Shown here in pieces: positions 1 to 8,358 of a DNA stretch of 37,365 bases (positions are counted from its first letter, which is position 1; each line of letters starts with the position of its first letter). Origin of the DNA: Roseburia sp. Its GTDB lineage: Bacteria; Bacillota; Clostridia; Lachnospirales; Lachnospiraceae. Made by a program: the position numbers and the translations under genes. A model generated the notes under the pieces. The model saw only the letters and a program-made list of their open reading frames with translations. It searched no databases and had not been told where the DNA came from. The stretch lies in contig JAMPIG010000030.1 of NCBI GenBank assembly GCA_023662875.1, positions 1 through 37,365 of the forward strand, given 5' to 3'.

Positions 1-243
1 CCGGCGTTTTTACGTGCGTCTCAAAAGAGAGTCCGATTTAAAAAATTATTAAGATATCAGCGGGATTTACGGACGGAATATACTTTAGATATAAAATTTT
101 CATGAATTTTTTGCATCATTTTATCCGACACTATTGTCATTCACAATATCTGGTAGTATAATGGTTGTTGATACTACGAAATATTGACTTCGTGAGGAAT
201 ATGATACCTCAGATATTCCGTCCGGGAAAAGAGAGACAATCGG
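1..243. other. Left-edge intergenic region with inverted repeats
   Basis: No gene is supported here. The stretch is AT-rich and holds the promoter of the gene at 244. Two inverted repeats are visible: GGACGGAATAT (71-81) against ATATTCCGTCC (213-223), and GGAATAT (196-202) against ATATTCC (213-219). They share their right arm, so they would be alternatives. The latter lies in the untranslated leader and could form a hairpin close to the start codon. Function is unknown. Confidence 0.5.
134..162 (+). promoter_or_regulatory. SigA promoter of the tocopherol-cyclase-like gene
   Basis: The -35 box TTGTCA (134-139) is separated by 17 bp from a perfect -10 box TATAAT (157-162), an almost consensus housekeeping promoter. 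Initiation near 169 would give a leader of about 75 nt. An inverted repeat, GTAGTAT (153-159) and ATACTAC (171-177), overlaps the -10 box and start site, the usual place for a repressor operator. Confidence 0.75.
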
Positions 244-1386
244 ATGAATTTGTCGGATCTGACAAGAAATGCATATATGCTGCGAGGTTCCCTTGCCAGA
301 AGAGGCTACATGCGCTGGTGGCACTCCTTCTCGGGAGTACAGGCCGAGACGGGGGAGACTCGCTCTTTTTTTATAGAGTTTATGATTCTAAATCCCTCTC
401 TGGGCGGCGAGCTTCCCATCTTAGGCCAGCATCCCTACTATAAAAAACGCGGAATGCGGCCCGCCTATGTCCTGGTAAAGGCGGGGGCCTTCCCGGACGC
501 GGAGGGAAACGACGGAAGGCAGCTCCATTCCTTCTACCCGATCTCCTCCCTGAAGGCCGCCTTTAAGCCCTTTGTCATGCAGGTGGAGGACTGCTTCTAC
601 AGCGAGGATCGGCTCAGCGGCTCCGTATTTGTATCGGAGGAGGAAGCCAGACATCGCTCCTTTATGACGGACGCCGGCGTGATGGAATGGGAGCTGGAGG
701 TACACAAGGCGGTATCCTGCCACACAGGTCTTCTGGCAAGCCCGCTGTTTCAGGCGTTCAACGCCCTCGACAGCTACTGGCACGGCGAAGGGATCAAGAC
801 CTTCTTCCGGGGCACGGTAACGCTGGACGGCGTCGCTTACGATGTCTCTCCCGACCAATGCTGCGGATACGCGGATAAGCACTGGGGAAGGAGCTTCAAT
901 CGGCCCTGGCTGCAGTTTTCCTGCGGCAGGCTGACCAGCCAGAGAAGCGGTCGGGAATTGCGTCATTCTGTTCTCGCCATAAACGGCTGCTGCCCCAGGT
1001 TCTTTTTCCTTCCCCTGCGGCGCAAGCTTCTGATCCAGCTGACTTATACCGGGGAGGACTACGATTTCGGCATTCAGCCCTTCCTCCTCTCCCGGTGCAG
1101 ATGGGAGACAAAGGAAACGAACAAGCGCTATATCTGGCATATCATGGCGCAGAATAAGACCTCCGTCATCAAAATTTCCGGCAGCTGCTCGAAAGCGCAG
1201 ATGCTCCGGCTGCGATACGAAAATCCGGACGGCGTCAAGTCACGGCAGCCGCTGTTTACCGGCGCGGCCGCCGTGGGAACGATAAAGCTCTACCGCCGGA
1301 CCCCCGAAGGTCTGGAGCTTCTGGACACCCTGCAGATGCAGCAGGGCTTTTGCGAATACCAGGGCGAATCTTTGCGGGGGCGTTAA
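244..1386 (+). CDS. Tocopherol-cyclase-like (lipocalin-type) protein
   Basis: This 380-residue protein has no signal peptide and no clear membrane segment. The best family match I can recognise is the tocopherol cyclase-like family (PF14249-type beta-barrel proteins). It shows an N-terminal stretch around residues 38-50 (RSFFIEFMILNP) and, near residue 210, the element DKHWGRSFNRPWLQFSCG, which resembles the family's conserved W-G-x-S-F-x-x-W signature. Clostridial homologues are not expected to make tocopherol, so the substrate is unknown; binding or modifying a hydrophobic ligand is an inference. The ATG at 244 has only a weak purine-rich ribosome binding site (AAGAGAGA), but the conserved part begins soon after it and no better start is visible. 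It is monocistronic or leads into aroA about 90 bp downstream. Confidence 0.6.
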   Translation: MNLSDLTRNAYMLRGSLARRGYMRWWHSFSGVQAETGETRSFFIEFMILNPSLGGELPILGQHPYYKKRGMRPAYVLVKAGAFPDAEGNDGRQLHSFYPISSLKAAFKPFVMQVEDCFYSEDRLSGSVFVSEEEARHRSFMTDAGVMEWELEVHKAVSCHTGLLASPLFQAFNALDSYWHGEGIKTFFRGTVTLDGVAYDVSPDQCCGYADKHWGRSFNRPWLQFSCGRLTSQRSGRELRHSVLAINGCCPRFFFLPLRRKLLIQLTYTGEDYDFGIQPFLLSRCRWETKETNKRYIWHIMAQNKTSVIKISGSCSKAQMLRLRYENPDGVKSRQPLFTGAAAVGTIKLYRRTPEGLELLDTLQMQQGFCEYQGESLRGR

Positions 1387-1479
1387 TTCTGCGGACGGCT
1401 TGGAAGCGGAGACGACAGATTAGCCCGCATTCGCCTACTGCCATCCGCCCTGGCGCAAAAGGCGCAGAAATGAGGAAAA

Positions 1480-2850
1480 ATGAATCGCGAAATTTATCAG
1501 GTTCCCTGTATTGATCAAAAGGTAAAATCTTCCGCAGGTCTTTGCCTTCAGGTTCCCGGCTCTAAGAGCATCACGAACCGCGCCCTGCTTTTAGCCGCCC
1601 TGGCGGATGGAACCTCCGTCCTGAGGGATGTTCTGTTTTCGGAGGATTCCCGGCACTTTCTGGAATGTATTCAGGCTCTCGGGCTGAATACACAGGTCGA
1701 CGAGACAAAAAAAACGATTGTGGTAGAGGGGATGGGCGGAAAAGTTCCTTTGCAGGAGGCACGGCTGAACGTAGGGAGCGCAGGCACCGCGGCCAGATTT
1801 CTGTCCGCCTGGCTGGGACTGTCAAAGGGGGTTTATCACATGGACGCCTCAGAGCAGATGCGAAAGCGCCCTATGGCTCCCCTGCTGGATTCCCTGAAGG
1901 AGCTTGGCTGCGAAATCATCTACGAAGGCGAGGAAGGACATTTCCCCTTTACCCTGAAGGGCAACGGCTTCCGCAAGAATCAAATTGCCGTCAATATCGA
2001 CAAGAGCAGTCAGTTTCTCAGCGCCCTGCTCATCGCCTCCTGCCTGTCGGAGCAGAACTTTTGGATTACCACGGAAGGCTCCCACGGTATGTCTTATATC
2101 GAGATGACCGTAAGGATGATGCAATCCTTCGGCGTGCAGGCGGAGCCGCTGTATTATTGCTCCGGCAACGGGGAGAATCACAACTGCAGCGGCTGCATCA
2201 ACAGTACGCAGCCTTACGGCTACCGCGTTCCCGCCGGACAGCGCTATCACGCCCTGGACTATCAGGTAGAGCCGGATCTGTCCGCGGCCTGCTATTTTTA
2301 CGCTTTGTCCCCTCTGCTGGGAATTCCCGTAACCGTACAGAATATTCACCGCACCGACCGCTCCCTCCAGGGAGATATCGCTTTTCTGGGAGTACTGGAA
2401 CAGATGGGCTGCGCTGTTCCTGATACAGATTACGGCGTTCTGGTTCAGCCTCCCGCCGAAAGAGTTTATCACGGCGTCGATGTGGATATGTCTTCTTTTT
2501 CCGACCAGGCGATTACCCTGGCGGCTCTTGCCCCCTTTGCCGACAGCCCTACCACGATCCGCGGCATCGGGCATATCCGTCATCAGGAGAGCGACCGCAT
2601 CGCCGCCATTGCGACGGAGCTGGGAAAAATGGGAATCCTCTGTGAGGAGACTGACGACAGCATCACGATTCATCCCGGTTTCCCCTCTCCCTCCGCAGTA
2701 GAAACCTACGATGACCACCGTATGGCCATGGGCTTTTCCCTGATCGGGCTGCGCGCGCCCGGAATCATAATCCGCAATCCGGACTGCTGCCGCAAGACCT
2801 TCGAGGGATATTTCGATCTGCTGGACGATATTGTCCGCAGGCTCACCTGA
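1480..2850 (+). CDS. aroA: 3-phosphoshikimate 1-carboxyvinyltransferase (EPSP synthase)
   Basis: AroA condenses shikimate 3-phosphate with phosphoenolpyruvate in the shikimate pathway, in the cytoplasm. The 456-residue protein carries the phosphate-binding PGSKSITNRAL near residue 26, the PEP-site loop VGSAGTAARFL near residue 97, KRPMAPL near 127, DKSSQFLSALL near 171 and the C-terminal DDHRMAMGFSL near 410. It is somewhat longer than the usual 425-440 residues. The extra length lies around residues 223-245, where a Cys-rich stretch (YYCSGNGENHNCSGC) precedes the strand that normally follows directly; this looks like a surface-loop insertion. The ATG is preceded by GAGGAAAA. The gene converges on trkH, with only 7 bp between the two stops. 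Other aro genes are not in the window. Confidence 0.95.
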   Translation: MNREIYQVPCIDQKVKSSAGLCLQVPGSKSITNRALLLAALADGTSVLRDVLFSEDSRHFLECIQALGLNTQVDETKKTIVVEGMGGKVPLQEARLNVGSAGTAARFLSAWLGLSKGVYHMDASEQMRKRPMAPLLDSLKELGCEIIYEGEEGHFPFTLKGNGFRKNQIAVNIDKSSQFLSALLIASCLSEQNFWITTEGSHGMSYIEMTVRMMQSFGVQAEPLYYCSGNGENHNCSGCINSTQPYGYRVPAGQRYHALDYQVEPDLSAACYFYALSPLLGIPVTVQNIHRTDRSLQGDIAFLGVLEQMGCAVPDTDYGVLVQPPAERVYHGVDVDMSSFSDQAITLAALAPFADSPTTIRGIGHIRHQESDRIAAIATELGKMGILCEETDDSITIHPGFPSPSAVETYDDHRMAMGFSLIGLRAPGIIIRNPDCCRKTFEGYFDLLDDIVRRLT

Positions 2851-2857
2851 CCTTTTT

Positions 2858-4312
2858 TTAGCGGTGCCTCCAGGTCGCTCTGGACGCTAAAATCAGGATG
2901 GGAAATATCTCCAGTCTTCCCGCCAGCATATCCGCGATCAGAATCAGCTTGGAGAACACACTGTAGGCCCCGAAATTACAGGAAGGCCCTACCGCCTCGA
3001 ACCCCGGCCCGATATTGTTAAAGCAGGCCAGCACCGCGGAAAAATTCGTTGTAATGGAAAAACCGTCTATGGAAATCAGCAGAAAGCTGACCCCGATAAT
3101 GATCACATACGCCGCCAGATAAGCGTTTGTGCTCTGTAAGACCTTCTCTCCGATCGGGTTGCCGTTGACCCTTACAGCCTCCACCTTCTGCGGGTGTACC
3201 ACCTGCCGCACGCTTCTGTGCAGGCTCTTTAAGACCAACAGCGCCCTGCCGCACTTAAAACCGCCGCCGGTGCTTCCTGCGCTGGCCCCGATTACCATCA
3301 GCGCCAGGAGAACCGCTTTCGAGAAGCCCGGCCAGAGATCAAAGTCCGTCGTGGCATAGCCGGTAGTCGTCACGATGGATGCCACCTGGAAAGCCGCGTG
3401 GCGCACTGTTTCGCCCAGGGTTTCATAATACCCCTTCAGATTCAGAGTAATCAAAAGAATGCTCCCCGCCACAATCCCCAGATACGTCCGCAGCTCCTCA
3501 TCCCGGAATACATTTTTAAACTGACGGATCAGCAAAAGATAATAGCAGCTGAAATTGACGCCAAAAAGCAGCATAAACACCGTACAGACATTCTGGATAT
3601 AGGGACTGTAGCCCGCGATACTGTCGTTTCTTACCCCGAAGCCTCCTGTCCCGGCCGTGCCGAAGGCCGTACAGACCGCCTCGAACAGAGACATCCTTCC
3701 CGCCAGGAGGAAGACGACATTCAGCACCGTCAGAAGGATATAGAGAATGTATAAAATCCCTGCCGTCTTCTTCATTCTGGGCACCAGCTTACCCACGTTG
3801 GGGCCGGGGCTCTCCGCCCGAAGAAGATGCATGGTAAAACCGTTGTCGCTGCCGCCTACCGAGGAGATCGCCAGCAGGAAGACCAGAACCCCCATACCGC
3901 CCAGCCAGTGGCTGAAGCTCCTCCAATAAAGAATTCCCTTCGACAAATCCTCAACCGCAGGCAGGATCGAGGCCCCTGTGGTCGTAAAACCGGACACGAT
4001 TTCAAAAAAGGCGTCGATGAAGCTTGGAATTTCCCTTGAAATGTAAAAAGGAAGACACCCCAGCAGACTGATGACGATCCAACTGATCCCCACACAGGCC
4101 AGGCCTTCCCTCGCGTAAAACTTGTTTTTCGATCCCCGGCAAAGCCATCTGAGCAGGAGAGAAATGACAAAGGTGACGGCAATACTCCACCAGAAGGCCC
4201 AAGCCGCCGTATACTCTCTCTCCCAAAGGCTGATCAGCAGTGCAGGAATCATAAAGACCCCCTCCACTGTCAGAATCTTGCCGATGAATCTTCCCATCAA
4301 TTTATAGTTCAT
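2858..4312 (-). CDS. trkH: TrkH-family potassium uptake channel subunit
   Basis: TrkH/KtrB is the membrane-embedded potassium-translocating subunit gated by TrkA-type cytoplasmic RCK proteins. The 484-residue product is strongly hydrophobic and shows four pore-loop elements: TTTGASILP (near residue 115), GTAGTGGFG (near 220), TTTGYATTD (near 315) and NNIGPGFEAVGP (near 435). Family members use the repeated Gly-rich loops as the selectivity filter. I chose the ATG at 4312 because GAGG lies 6 nt upstream; the GTG at 4324 would use that sequence as its own codons. The gene begins 15 bp after the trkA stop, so the two form one operon (trkA-trkH), as expected for partner subunits. Confidence 0.94.
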   Translation of the reverse strand: MNYKLMGRFIGKILTVEGVFMIPALLISLWEREYTAAWAFWWSIAVTFVISLLLRWLCRGSKNKFYAREGLACVGISWIVISLLGCLPFYISREIPSFIDAFFEIVSGFTTTGASILPAVEDLSKGILYWRSFSHWLGGMGVLVFLLAISSVGGSDNGFTMHLLRAESPGPNVGKLVPRMKKTAGILYILYILLTVLNVVFLLAGRMSLFEAVCTAFGTAGTGGFGVRNDSIAGYSPYIQNVCTVFMLLFGVNFSCYYLLLIRQFKNVFRDEELRTYLGIVAGSILLITLNLKGYYETLGETVRHAAFQVASIVTTTGYATTDFDLWPGFSKAVLLALMVIGASAGSTGGGFKCGRALLVLKSLHRSVRQVVHPQKVEAVRVNGNPIGEKVLQSTNAYLAAYVIIIGVSFLLISIDGFSITTNFSAVLACFNNIGPGFEAVGPSCNFGAYSVFSKLILIADMLAGRLEIFPILILASRATWRHR

Positions 4313-4327
4313 GGCAAACCTCACCCG

Positions 4328-5686
4328 TTACTCAAAAATATCGTTCAGCTGATAGATCCGCTTCTCCCCGTTGGTCACGATAATCACCGTATCGCCCCGC
4401 TGGAAAAAGGATTCGCCGTTCGGGATCTCCTCTCTGGCACCCTTGGAAATACAGGCAACCAGAACCCCCTTCTTCAGCCGGATATTTTTCAGCGGTTCTC
4501 CGCAATGCAGCGTATCCTCATCCACCTGAAACTCCACCGCCTCCGCCTGCCCGTCGGCGATGGTATGCATCGTCAAAGCCGCGCCGGTCTGATTTTTCAT
4601 AGCGCGGACATACCGGACAATCGTATTGCAGCAGAGCTCCTTCGGGCTTATCACGCTGCCCAGCTCAAGATTTCCCAGAATATTCGTATTATCCATCCGG
4701 TCAATCTTTGTGATCACCTGCGGTACCCCGCAGCCTGTTCCGTACAGGGAGATAACCATATTCAACTCGTCCAGCCCCGTCATGGTCACAAGGGCGTCAC
4801 ATTCTGAAATTCCCTCGCTCTCCAGCAAAAACTGGCTGCTGGCGTCGCCATGGATAATACAGGCCTCCGGAAGCATTGCCGCCAGGTGATCGCAGCGATC
4901 CCGATCCCGCTCGACTATCTGTACGCTGATTCCTGTTCTCTCCAGCTGCTTCGCCAGATAATAGCTGAGACGTCCTCCCCCGCAGACAATGACGCGCTTC
5001 ACTTTATGGGTAATAACCCCCAGATTTTTCAACAGCAAGGTCAGCGTCTCGGTAGAAGCTGTCACAAAGATACGGTCGCCCTCCCGCAGGACGAAATTGC
5101 CGTCCGGCGCGATCGTTTTCCCGCTCCGCAGCACCGCGCACACCAGAATCCTGCACTTTACGATGCCCGACATATCGTTCAGGGCCACGTTACAGAGCTT
5201 GCTGCTGCCATCGATCCGCAGCTCCACAATCTCCACCCGGCTCCTGGCAAAGGTATCGCGCTTTAAAAAGCCCGGATAGCGCAGAAGCCTCGCCACCTCC
5301 GCCGCGGCCTGCTTTTCCGGGTTCACCGCCATCGACAGGGCGAACATCTCGCTCATCTCATAAATCTGATCCGTGTACTCCGGGTTTCTCACCCGGGCTA
5401 TGGTGTGAATATTGGAATTCAGGCTGTGGGCGGTCATACAACAAAGCAGATTGACCTCATCCGCCCCTGTAGCCGCGATGAGGAGGTCGGCCTCTCTGGC
5501 TCCCGCCTGGATCAAAACATCCTTCGAGGCGCAGTTTCCCGCCACCACCATGATATCGTATCGTTCCTCGCTGGACTCCAGCACCTTCAGGTTAGAATCG
5601 ATCAGCGTCAGGTCGTCCTTTTCCGCCGACAGCTGGCGCGTCAGGGTAGCCCCCATTTTACCGTCTCCGGCAATAATGATTTTCAC
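4328..5686 (-). CDS. trkA: Trk system potassium uptake regulator TrkA
   Basis: TrkA is the peripheral nucleotide-binding gating protein of TrkH. The 452-residue protein is the long form, with two RCK modules. The first Rossmann fold starts at residue 4 (IAGDGKMGATLTRQL). A first RCK_C domain follows around 140-220, a second Rossmann fold starts near 230 (VIVCGGGRLSYYLAKQL), and a second RCK_C domain occupies about 370-450, with the late element GDTVIIVTNGEKR. The start codon is GTG at 5686, with GGAGG 10 nt upstream. It is the first gene of a trkA-trkH operon and has its own promoter at 5729-5756, so it does not depend on the cobalamin operon upstream. Confidence 0.94.
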   Translation of the reverse strand: MKIIIAGDGKMGATLTRQLSAEKDDLTLIDSNLKVLESSEERYDIMVVAGNCASKDVLIQAGAREADLLIAATGADEVNLLCCMTAHSLNSNIHTIARVRNPEYTDQIYEMSEMFALSMAVNPEKQAAAEVARLLRYPGFLKRDTFARSRVEIVELRIDGSSKLCNVALNDMSGIVKCRILVCAVLRSGKTIAPDGNFVLREGDRIFVTASTETLTLLLKNLGVITHKVKRVIVCGGGRLSYYLAKQLERTGISVQIVERDRDRCDHLAAMLPEACIIHGDASSQFLLESEGISECDALVTMTGLDELNMVISLYGTGCGVPQVITKIDRMDNTNILGNLELGSVISPKELCCNTIVRYVRAMKNQTGAALTMHTIADGQAEAVEFQVDEDTLHCGEPLKNIRLKKGVLVACISKGAREEIPNGESFFQRGDTVIIVTNGEKRIYQLNDIFE

Positions 5687-5728
5687 GGCTCTTTATCCTC
5701 CGCAAAACAGATTTCTTTTCTATTCCCT

Positions 5729-5756
5729 ATTGTACCACTTCTTTTTTAAAAGGCAA
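5729..5756 (-). promoter_or_regulatory. SigA promoter of trkA-trkH
   Basis: On the minus strand TTGCCT (5756-5751) is separated by 16 bp from TACAAT (5734-5729). The spacing and boxes are good for a housekeeping promoter, placing the start about 35-40 nt upstream of the trkA GTG. Confidence 0.65.
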
Positions 5757-5777
5757 GTCGGTTTCCGGGGATTTCCC

Positions 5778-6992
5778 TTACACAATCCTCCTCACCGCCA
5801 GAATCGTCCTGTACTGCGCCTGACTGATCTTGATTCCCGTCTTCGCGCTGCTGGCGTGTACGATCATACCGCCGCCGATATACATAGCCACGTGGCCGTC
5901 ATAGCAAATCAGATCCCCGGGCTGGGCGTTCTCGTAGGCCACCGCCGTCCCGGCGCTTCGCTGCTGGGTGGAGGTGCGCGGAATACTGTAGCCGAAATCC
6001 TGATAAATCCGATAGGTAAATCCGGAGCAGTCGGCTCCCTGTGTCAGGCTGGTTCCCCCGGCCACATAGGGATTTCCCACAAACTGGCAGGCGTACTTCG
6101 CGATTCGTTTCCCCTGCTCGCTCCCCGTCGCGCTGTCGATTAACGCGGTATAGCTGGTCGTGGAGATCGTGATGCTGGCCGCTTTCTGCGCTGCCTGAAG
6201 CTGCTTGAGCTTCTGCTGATCCTGCTGCAGGAGCTTCTTCGCTACCGCCGCCTCCTGCTGGGCCTTTTTAATCTCGGCGTCGTAATTGGCGGACTCCCTT
6301 CTCTTTTTCGCCAGCTTGCCGTTCAGATCCGCTTTCAGACCCTCCATAACGGCGCTGTCCGCCTCCAGACCCGTCTTGTCCTGATCCAGACCTGCCTTTT
6401 CCTCCTCCAGCTGATCCCAGAGAGCGTGAACCTGCTCCTTCGTCTCGATAAACTCGTTCAGGCGGTTCATACTGTACTCATAAATTCTCTCCATATAGTC
6501 CATCTGGTTCAGGACGTCCGCCAATCCCTTTCCCTCCAGAAACGCCTTCAGGTAGGAGACGTCGTTATTCTCGTAGATCATACGGGTACATTCTATCATG
6601 CTCTGCCGCTGGTTCTCCTCCCGGATTACCGCCTCGTCGTACTCCGCCTGGGTCTCCTCGATCTGCTCCGCCTTCCGGGTAATCTCCTCCTCCTTTTGGG
6701 CAATCTCCTCCTCCAGGACTCCGATGCTGGCCATGATATTGATAATCTCGGCGTTCAAGTCGGCGATCTGTTCCTCGATCAGATCCTGCTCGTCCTCCAG
6801 GCTGGCTACCTGTTCCTGCCATCTTTCCAGCTCTTCCTGATGCTGACGGATATTCTCCTGCACCTGGCCGATCGAGGTAGCCTCCGCTGTCATAGGCTTT
6901 GGCACGGCGGAGGCTACCGTCGCAAAAGTAAGGCCCGCCGCCAATATGAAATTCATATATTTTCGGATTCTTTTTCCTCTGTTTTTTCTCAT
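5778..6992 (-). CDS. Secreted NlpC/P60 peptidoglycan hydrolase with coiled-coil N-terminus
   Basis: This is a probable cell-wall endopeptidase cleaving peptide stems. From the ATG at 6992 it has 404 residues: a basic, hydrophobic signal peptide (about 1-38, ending near MTAEA), a long Glu/Gln/Lys-rich coiled coil (about 43-265, PcsB/CwlO-like), an Ala/Lys-rich linker and a C-terminal NlpC/P60 domain. The expected catalytic residues are visible: Cys322 in ADCSGF, His367 in DGHVAMY and His379 in IVHASS. Longer frames starting at 7010 or 7079 are possible, but only the 6992 start gives a normal signal peptide. No ribosome binding site lies directly before this ATG; AGGAG sits 35 nt away across a perfect hairpin (separate feature). 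It follows the MetH-activation-like gene by 58 bp and may be the tail of that transcript. Confidence 0.88.
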   Translation of the reverse strand: MRKNRGKRIRKYMNFILAAGLTFATVASAVPKPMTAEATSIGQVQENIRQHQEELERWQEQVASLEDEQDLIEEQIADLNAEIINIMASIGVLEEEIAQKEEEITRKAEQIEETQAEYDEAVIREENQRQSMIECTRMIYENNDVSYLKAFLEGKGLADVLNQMDYMERIYEYSMNRLNEFIETKEQVHALWDQLEEEKAGLDQDKTGLEADSAVMEGLKADLNGKLAKKRRESANYDAEIKKAQQEAAVAKKLLQQDQQKLKQLQAAQKAASITISTTSYTALIDSATGSEQGKRIAKYACQFVGNPYVAGGTSLTQGADCSGFTYRIYQDFGYSIPRTSTQQRSAGTAVAYENAQPGDLICYDGHVAMYIGGGMIVHASSAKTGIKISQAQYRTILAVRRIV

Positions 6993-6995
6993 AGA

Positions 6996-7032
6996 AAAAG
7001 CATACCACATTTCAGTATGCTTTTCATCTCCT
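6996..7032 (-). promoter_or_regulatory. Split ribosome binding site bridged by a 10-bp hairpin
   Basis: On the minus strand, AGGAG (7032-7028) is followed by ATG, then AAAAGCATAC (7024-7015), a 9-nt loop and GTATGCTTTT (7005-6996). The arms are perfectly complementary. Three nucleotides later comes the ATG at 6992. Folding would leave about 6 nt between AGGAG and this start codon, the ideal spacing. Without folding the distance is far too long. Confidence 0.6.
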
Positions 7033-7050
7033 AAAAAAATTAAATTTTGT

Positions 7051-7740
7051 TTAGATACCCGTTTGAAAGCTTCCCCCAAAGATCCTGCTGTATCCGTAAT
7101 TCAGGGTTAAGTCGGCCGACGTCTTTTTCGGCGGAGACGAATCCTCTATCCTGTTCGGACAGTTTTCACTGTCGCATCCCTGGCAGATGCCCCCGCACTG
7201 TATCTCCTCGTCCCGCGTCAGCTCCGCCACAAACGCCACGCTTTTTTTCGGCAGCATACAAAACGCCTCGTTGCAAACCACCGCCGAGGTCAGGTTCTTC
7301 AGCATCTCAGGCAGCCGCTCCAGCGGAAAACCCGTTTCCGCGCCCGGAAAATGATAGCGGGCCACGTGCCAGACGCCGCCTCCCCGGACAGATTGGTTAT
7401 AAGCCTGATAGGCGAGCAGCAGCAATTCGCTGGCCAGCGCTTCCAGCATATAGCATTCGCACAATAGTCCCTTTTTCGCAAAATCCTCCTGCAGGAGGTC
7501 GATTCCTCCCCCCAGGCTCATCACAACATCCTCGCAATTCACGGACGAATCCGCCCCGCCGCAGATACAGGACTTTCCTGCGGCCCAGAAAGCCTCCCTG
7601 CGGATAAGAGGAAGCATCCGCTCCGCAACCGCCCGAAGCTCCGGCAGCTGTTTTTCCTCATAATGAAATTTTTTCCCCACCTTCTTCAAAAAGACAGGGT
7701 TTAACGCCGCCTCCGGCACATCCGTAAAAAAAGCCGCCAT
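7051..7740 (-). CDS. Vitamin B12-dependent methionine synthase activation-domain-like protein
   Basis: This 229-residue protein resembles stand-alone activation-domain proteins found beside split methionine synthases in clostridia, which help return the cobalamin cofactor to its active state using SAM. Visible elements are PKKSVAFVAEL near residue 165, a Cys-rich segment CGGICQGCDSENCPNR near residue 185 and the terminal NYGYSRIFGG, equivalent to the Tyr-containing SAM-site segment of MetH. Further cysteines occur near residue 58 (CICGG) and 92 (CEC). The Cys cluster could bind a metal or iron-sulfur cluster, which is inference. The ATG has GGGAGGGG 7 nt upstream. It is the last clearly corrinoid-related gene of the operon, 28 bp after cobO, which supports a corrinoid role. 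No methionine synthase gene is in the window. The exact corrinoid partner cannot be told from sequence. Confidence 0.55.
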   Translation of the reverse strand: MAAFFTDVPEAALNPVFLKKVGKKFHYEEKQLPELRAVAERMLPLIRREAFWAAGKSCICGGADSSVNCEDVVMSLGGGIDLLQEDFAKKGLLCECYMLEALASELLLLAYQAYNQSVRGGGVWHVARYHFPGAETGFPLERLPEMLKNLTSAVVCNEAFCMLPKKSVAFVAELTRDEEIQCGGICQGCDSENCPNRIEDSSPPKKTSADLTLNYGYSRIFGGSFQTGI

Positions 7741-7768
7741 CTGAACCCCTCCCGGTTTTTGCTCCGCC

Positions 7769-8296
7769 TTAATATTCTATCCCTCGTCTGGCGGAAATTC
7801 CTTTTTGATAAGGATGCCGGACGCACTTCATCTCCGTAATGTAATCCGCCCTGTTCCATAAATCATCCGATGCGTCCCGCCCCGTGATCACCAGCTCTAT
7901 TTCACCGGATGTCCCCCGCCTTCCAAAACCGAGCAGCCGCTTCAGTCTGTCCTGATCCAACAGCCCCCATTTTACGGGATAAGTCAGCTCGTCCAGGATA
8001 ATCATCTGATACGCCCCGCTTCCCGCTTTCTCCAAAAGCCGATCCAATATACCGTTATGAATCCCGGTAAGCTCCAGCTTATCGGCGTCCGACATGCGCG
8101 AATAAAAGCCAAAATTCTTATCGCTTCGAAGGATTTCCAGCCCCGGCAGACTCCCAAGCACAGACAGCTCTCCCGTATCGTTCCCTTTCATAAACTGAGA
8201 AAATCCTACAGAAAACCCTCTGCCCGCGGCGCGTATGCATAGCCCGATCGCGGCCGTGGTCTTCCCTTTGCCTTCGCCTGTATACAAATGTACCAT
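7769..8296 (-). CDS. cobO: Cob(I)yrinic acid a,c-diamide adenosyltransferase (CobA/CobO/BtuR type)
   Basis: The enzyme transfers the adenosyl group of ATP to the cobalt of reduced corrinoids, forming the Co-C bond of adenosylcobalamin. From the ATG at 8296 it has 175 residues, the usual length of the family. The P-loop variant GEGKGKTTAAIG begins at residue 7, ILDELTYPVKWGLL lies near residue 110, and the C-terminus ends with the family hallmark ARRGIEY. The longer frame to 8326 would run through a hairpin repeat and has no ribosome binding site; the chosen ATG has GGGGG 10 nt upstream and AGGA closer. It sits between cobQ and the MetH-activation-like gene, consistent with adenosylation before the final amidations or during salvage. 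Confidence 0.93.
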   Translation of the reverse strand: MVHLYTGEGKGKTTAAIGLCIRAAGRGFSVGFSQFMKGNDTGELSVLGSLPGLEILRSDKNFGFYSRMSDADKLELTGIHNGILDRLLEKAGSGAYQMIILDELTYPVKWGLLDQDRLKRLLGFGRRGTSGEIELVITGRDASDDLWNRADYITEMKCVRHPYQKGISARRGIEY

Positions 8297-8300
8297 ATTC

Positions 8301-8330
8301 CTATATCCCCCTGCGCGCTTTTGCACGCGC
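8301..8330 (-). repeat. Hairpin plus GGGGG-TATA element, copy upstream of cobO
   Basis: On the minus strand GCGCG (8330-8326) and CGCGC (8317-8313) form a short stem, followed at once by AGGGGGATATA, which includes the ribosome binding site of cobO. A second inverted repeat, GAAGC-N8-GCTTC (8343-8360), lies just upstream at the end of cobQ. It belongs to the family also seen at 12785, 13241, 13303, 14744 and 21966. Confidence 0.5.
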
Positions 8331-8358
8331 TATCTACAAGATGAAGCGGCGAGCTGCT

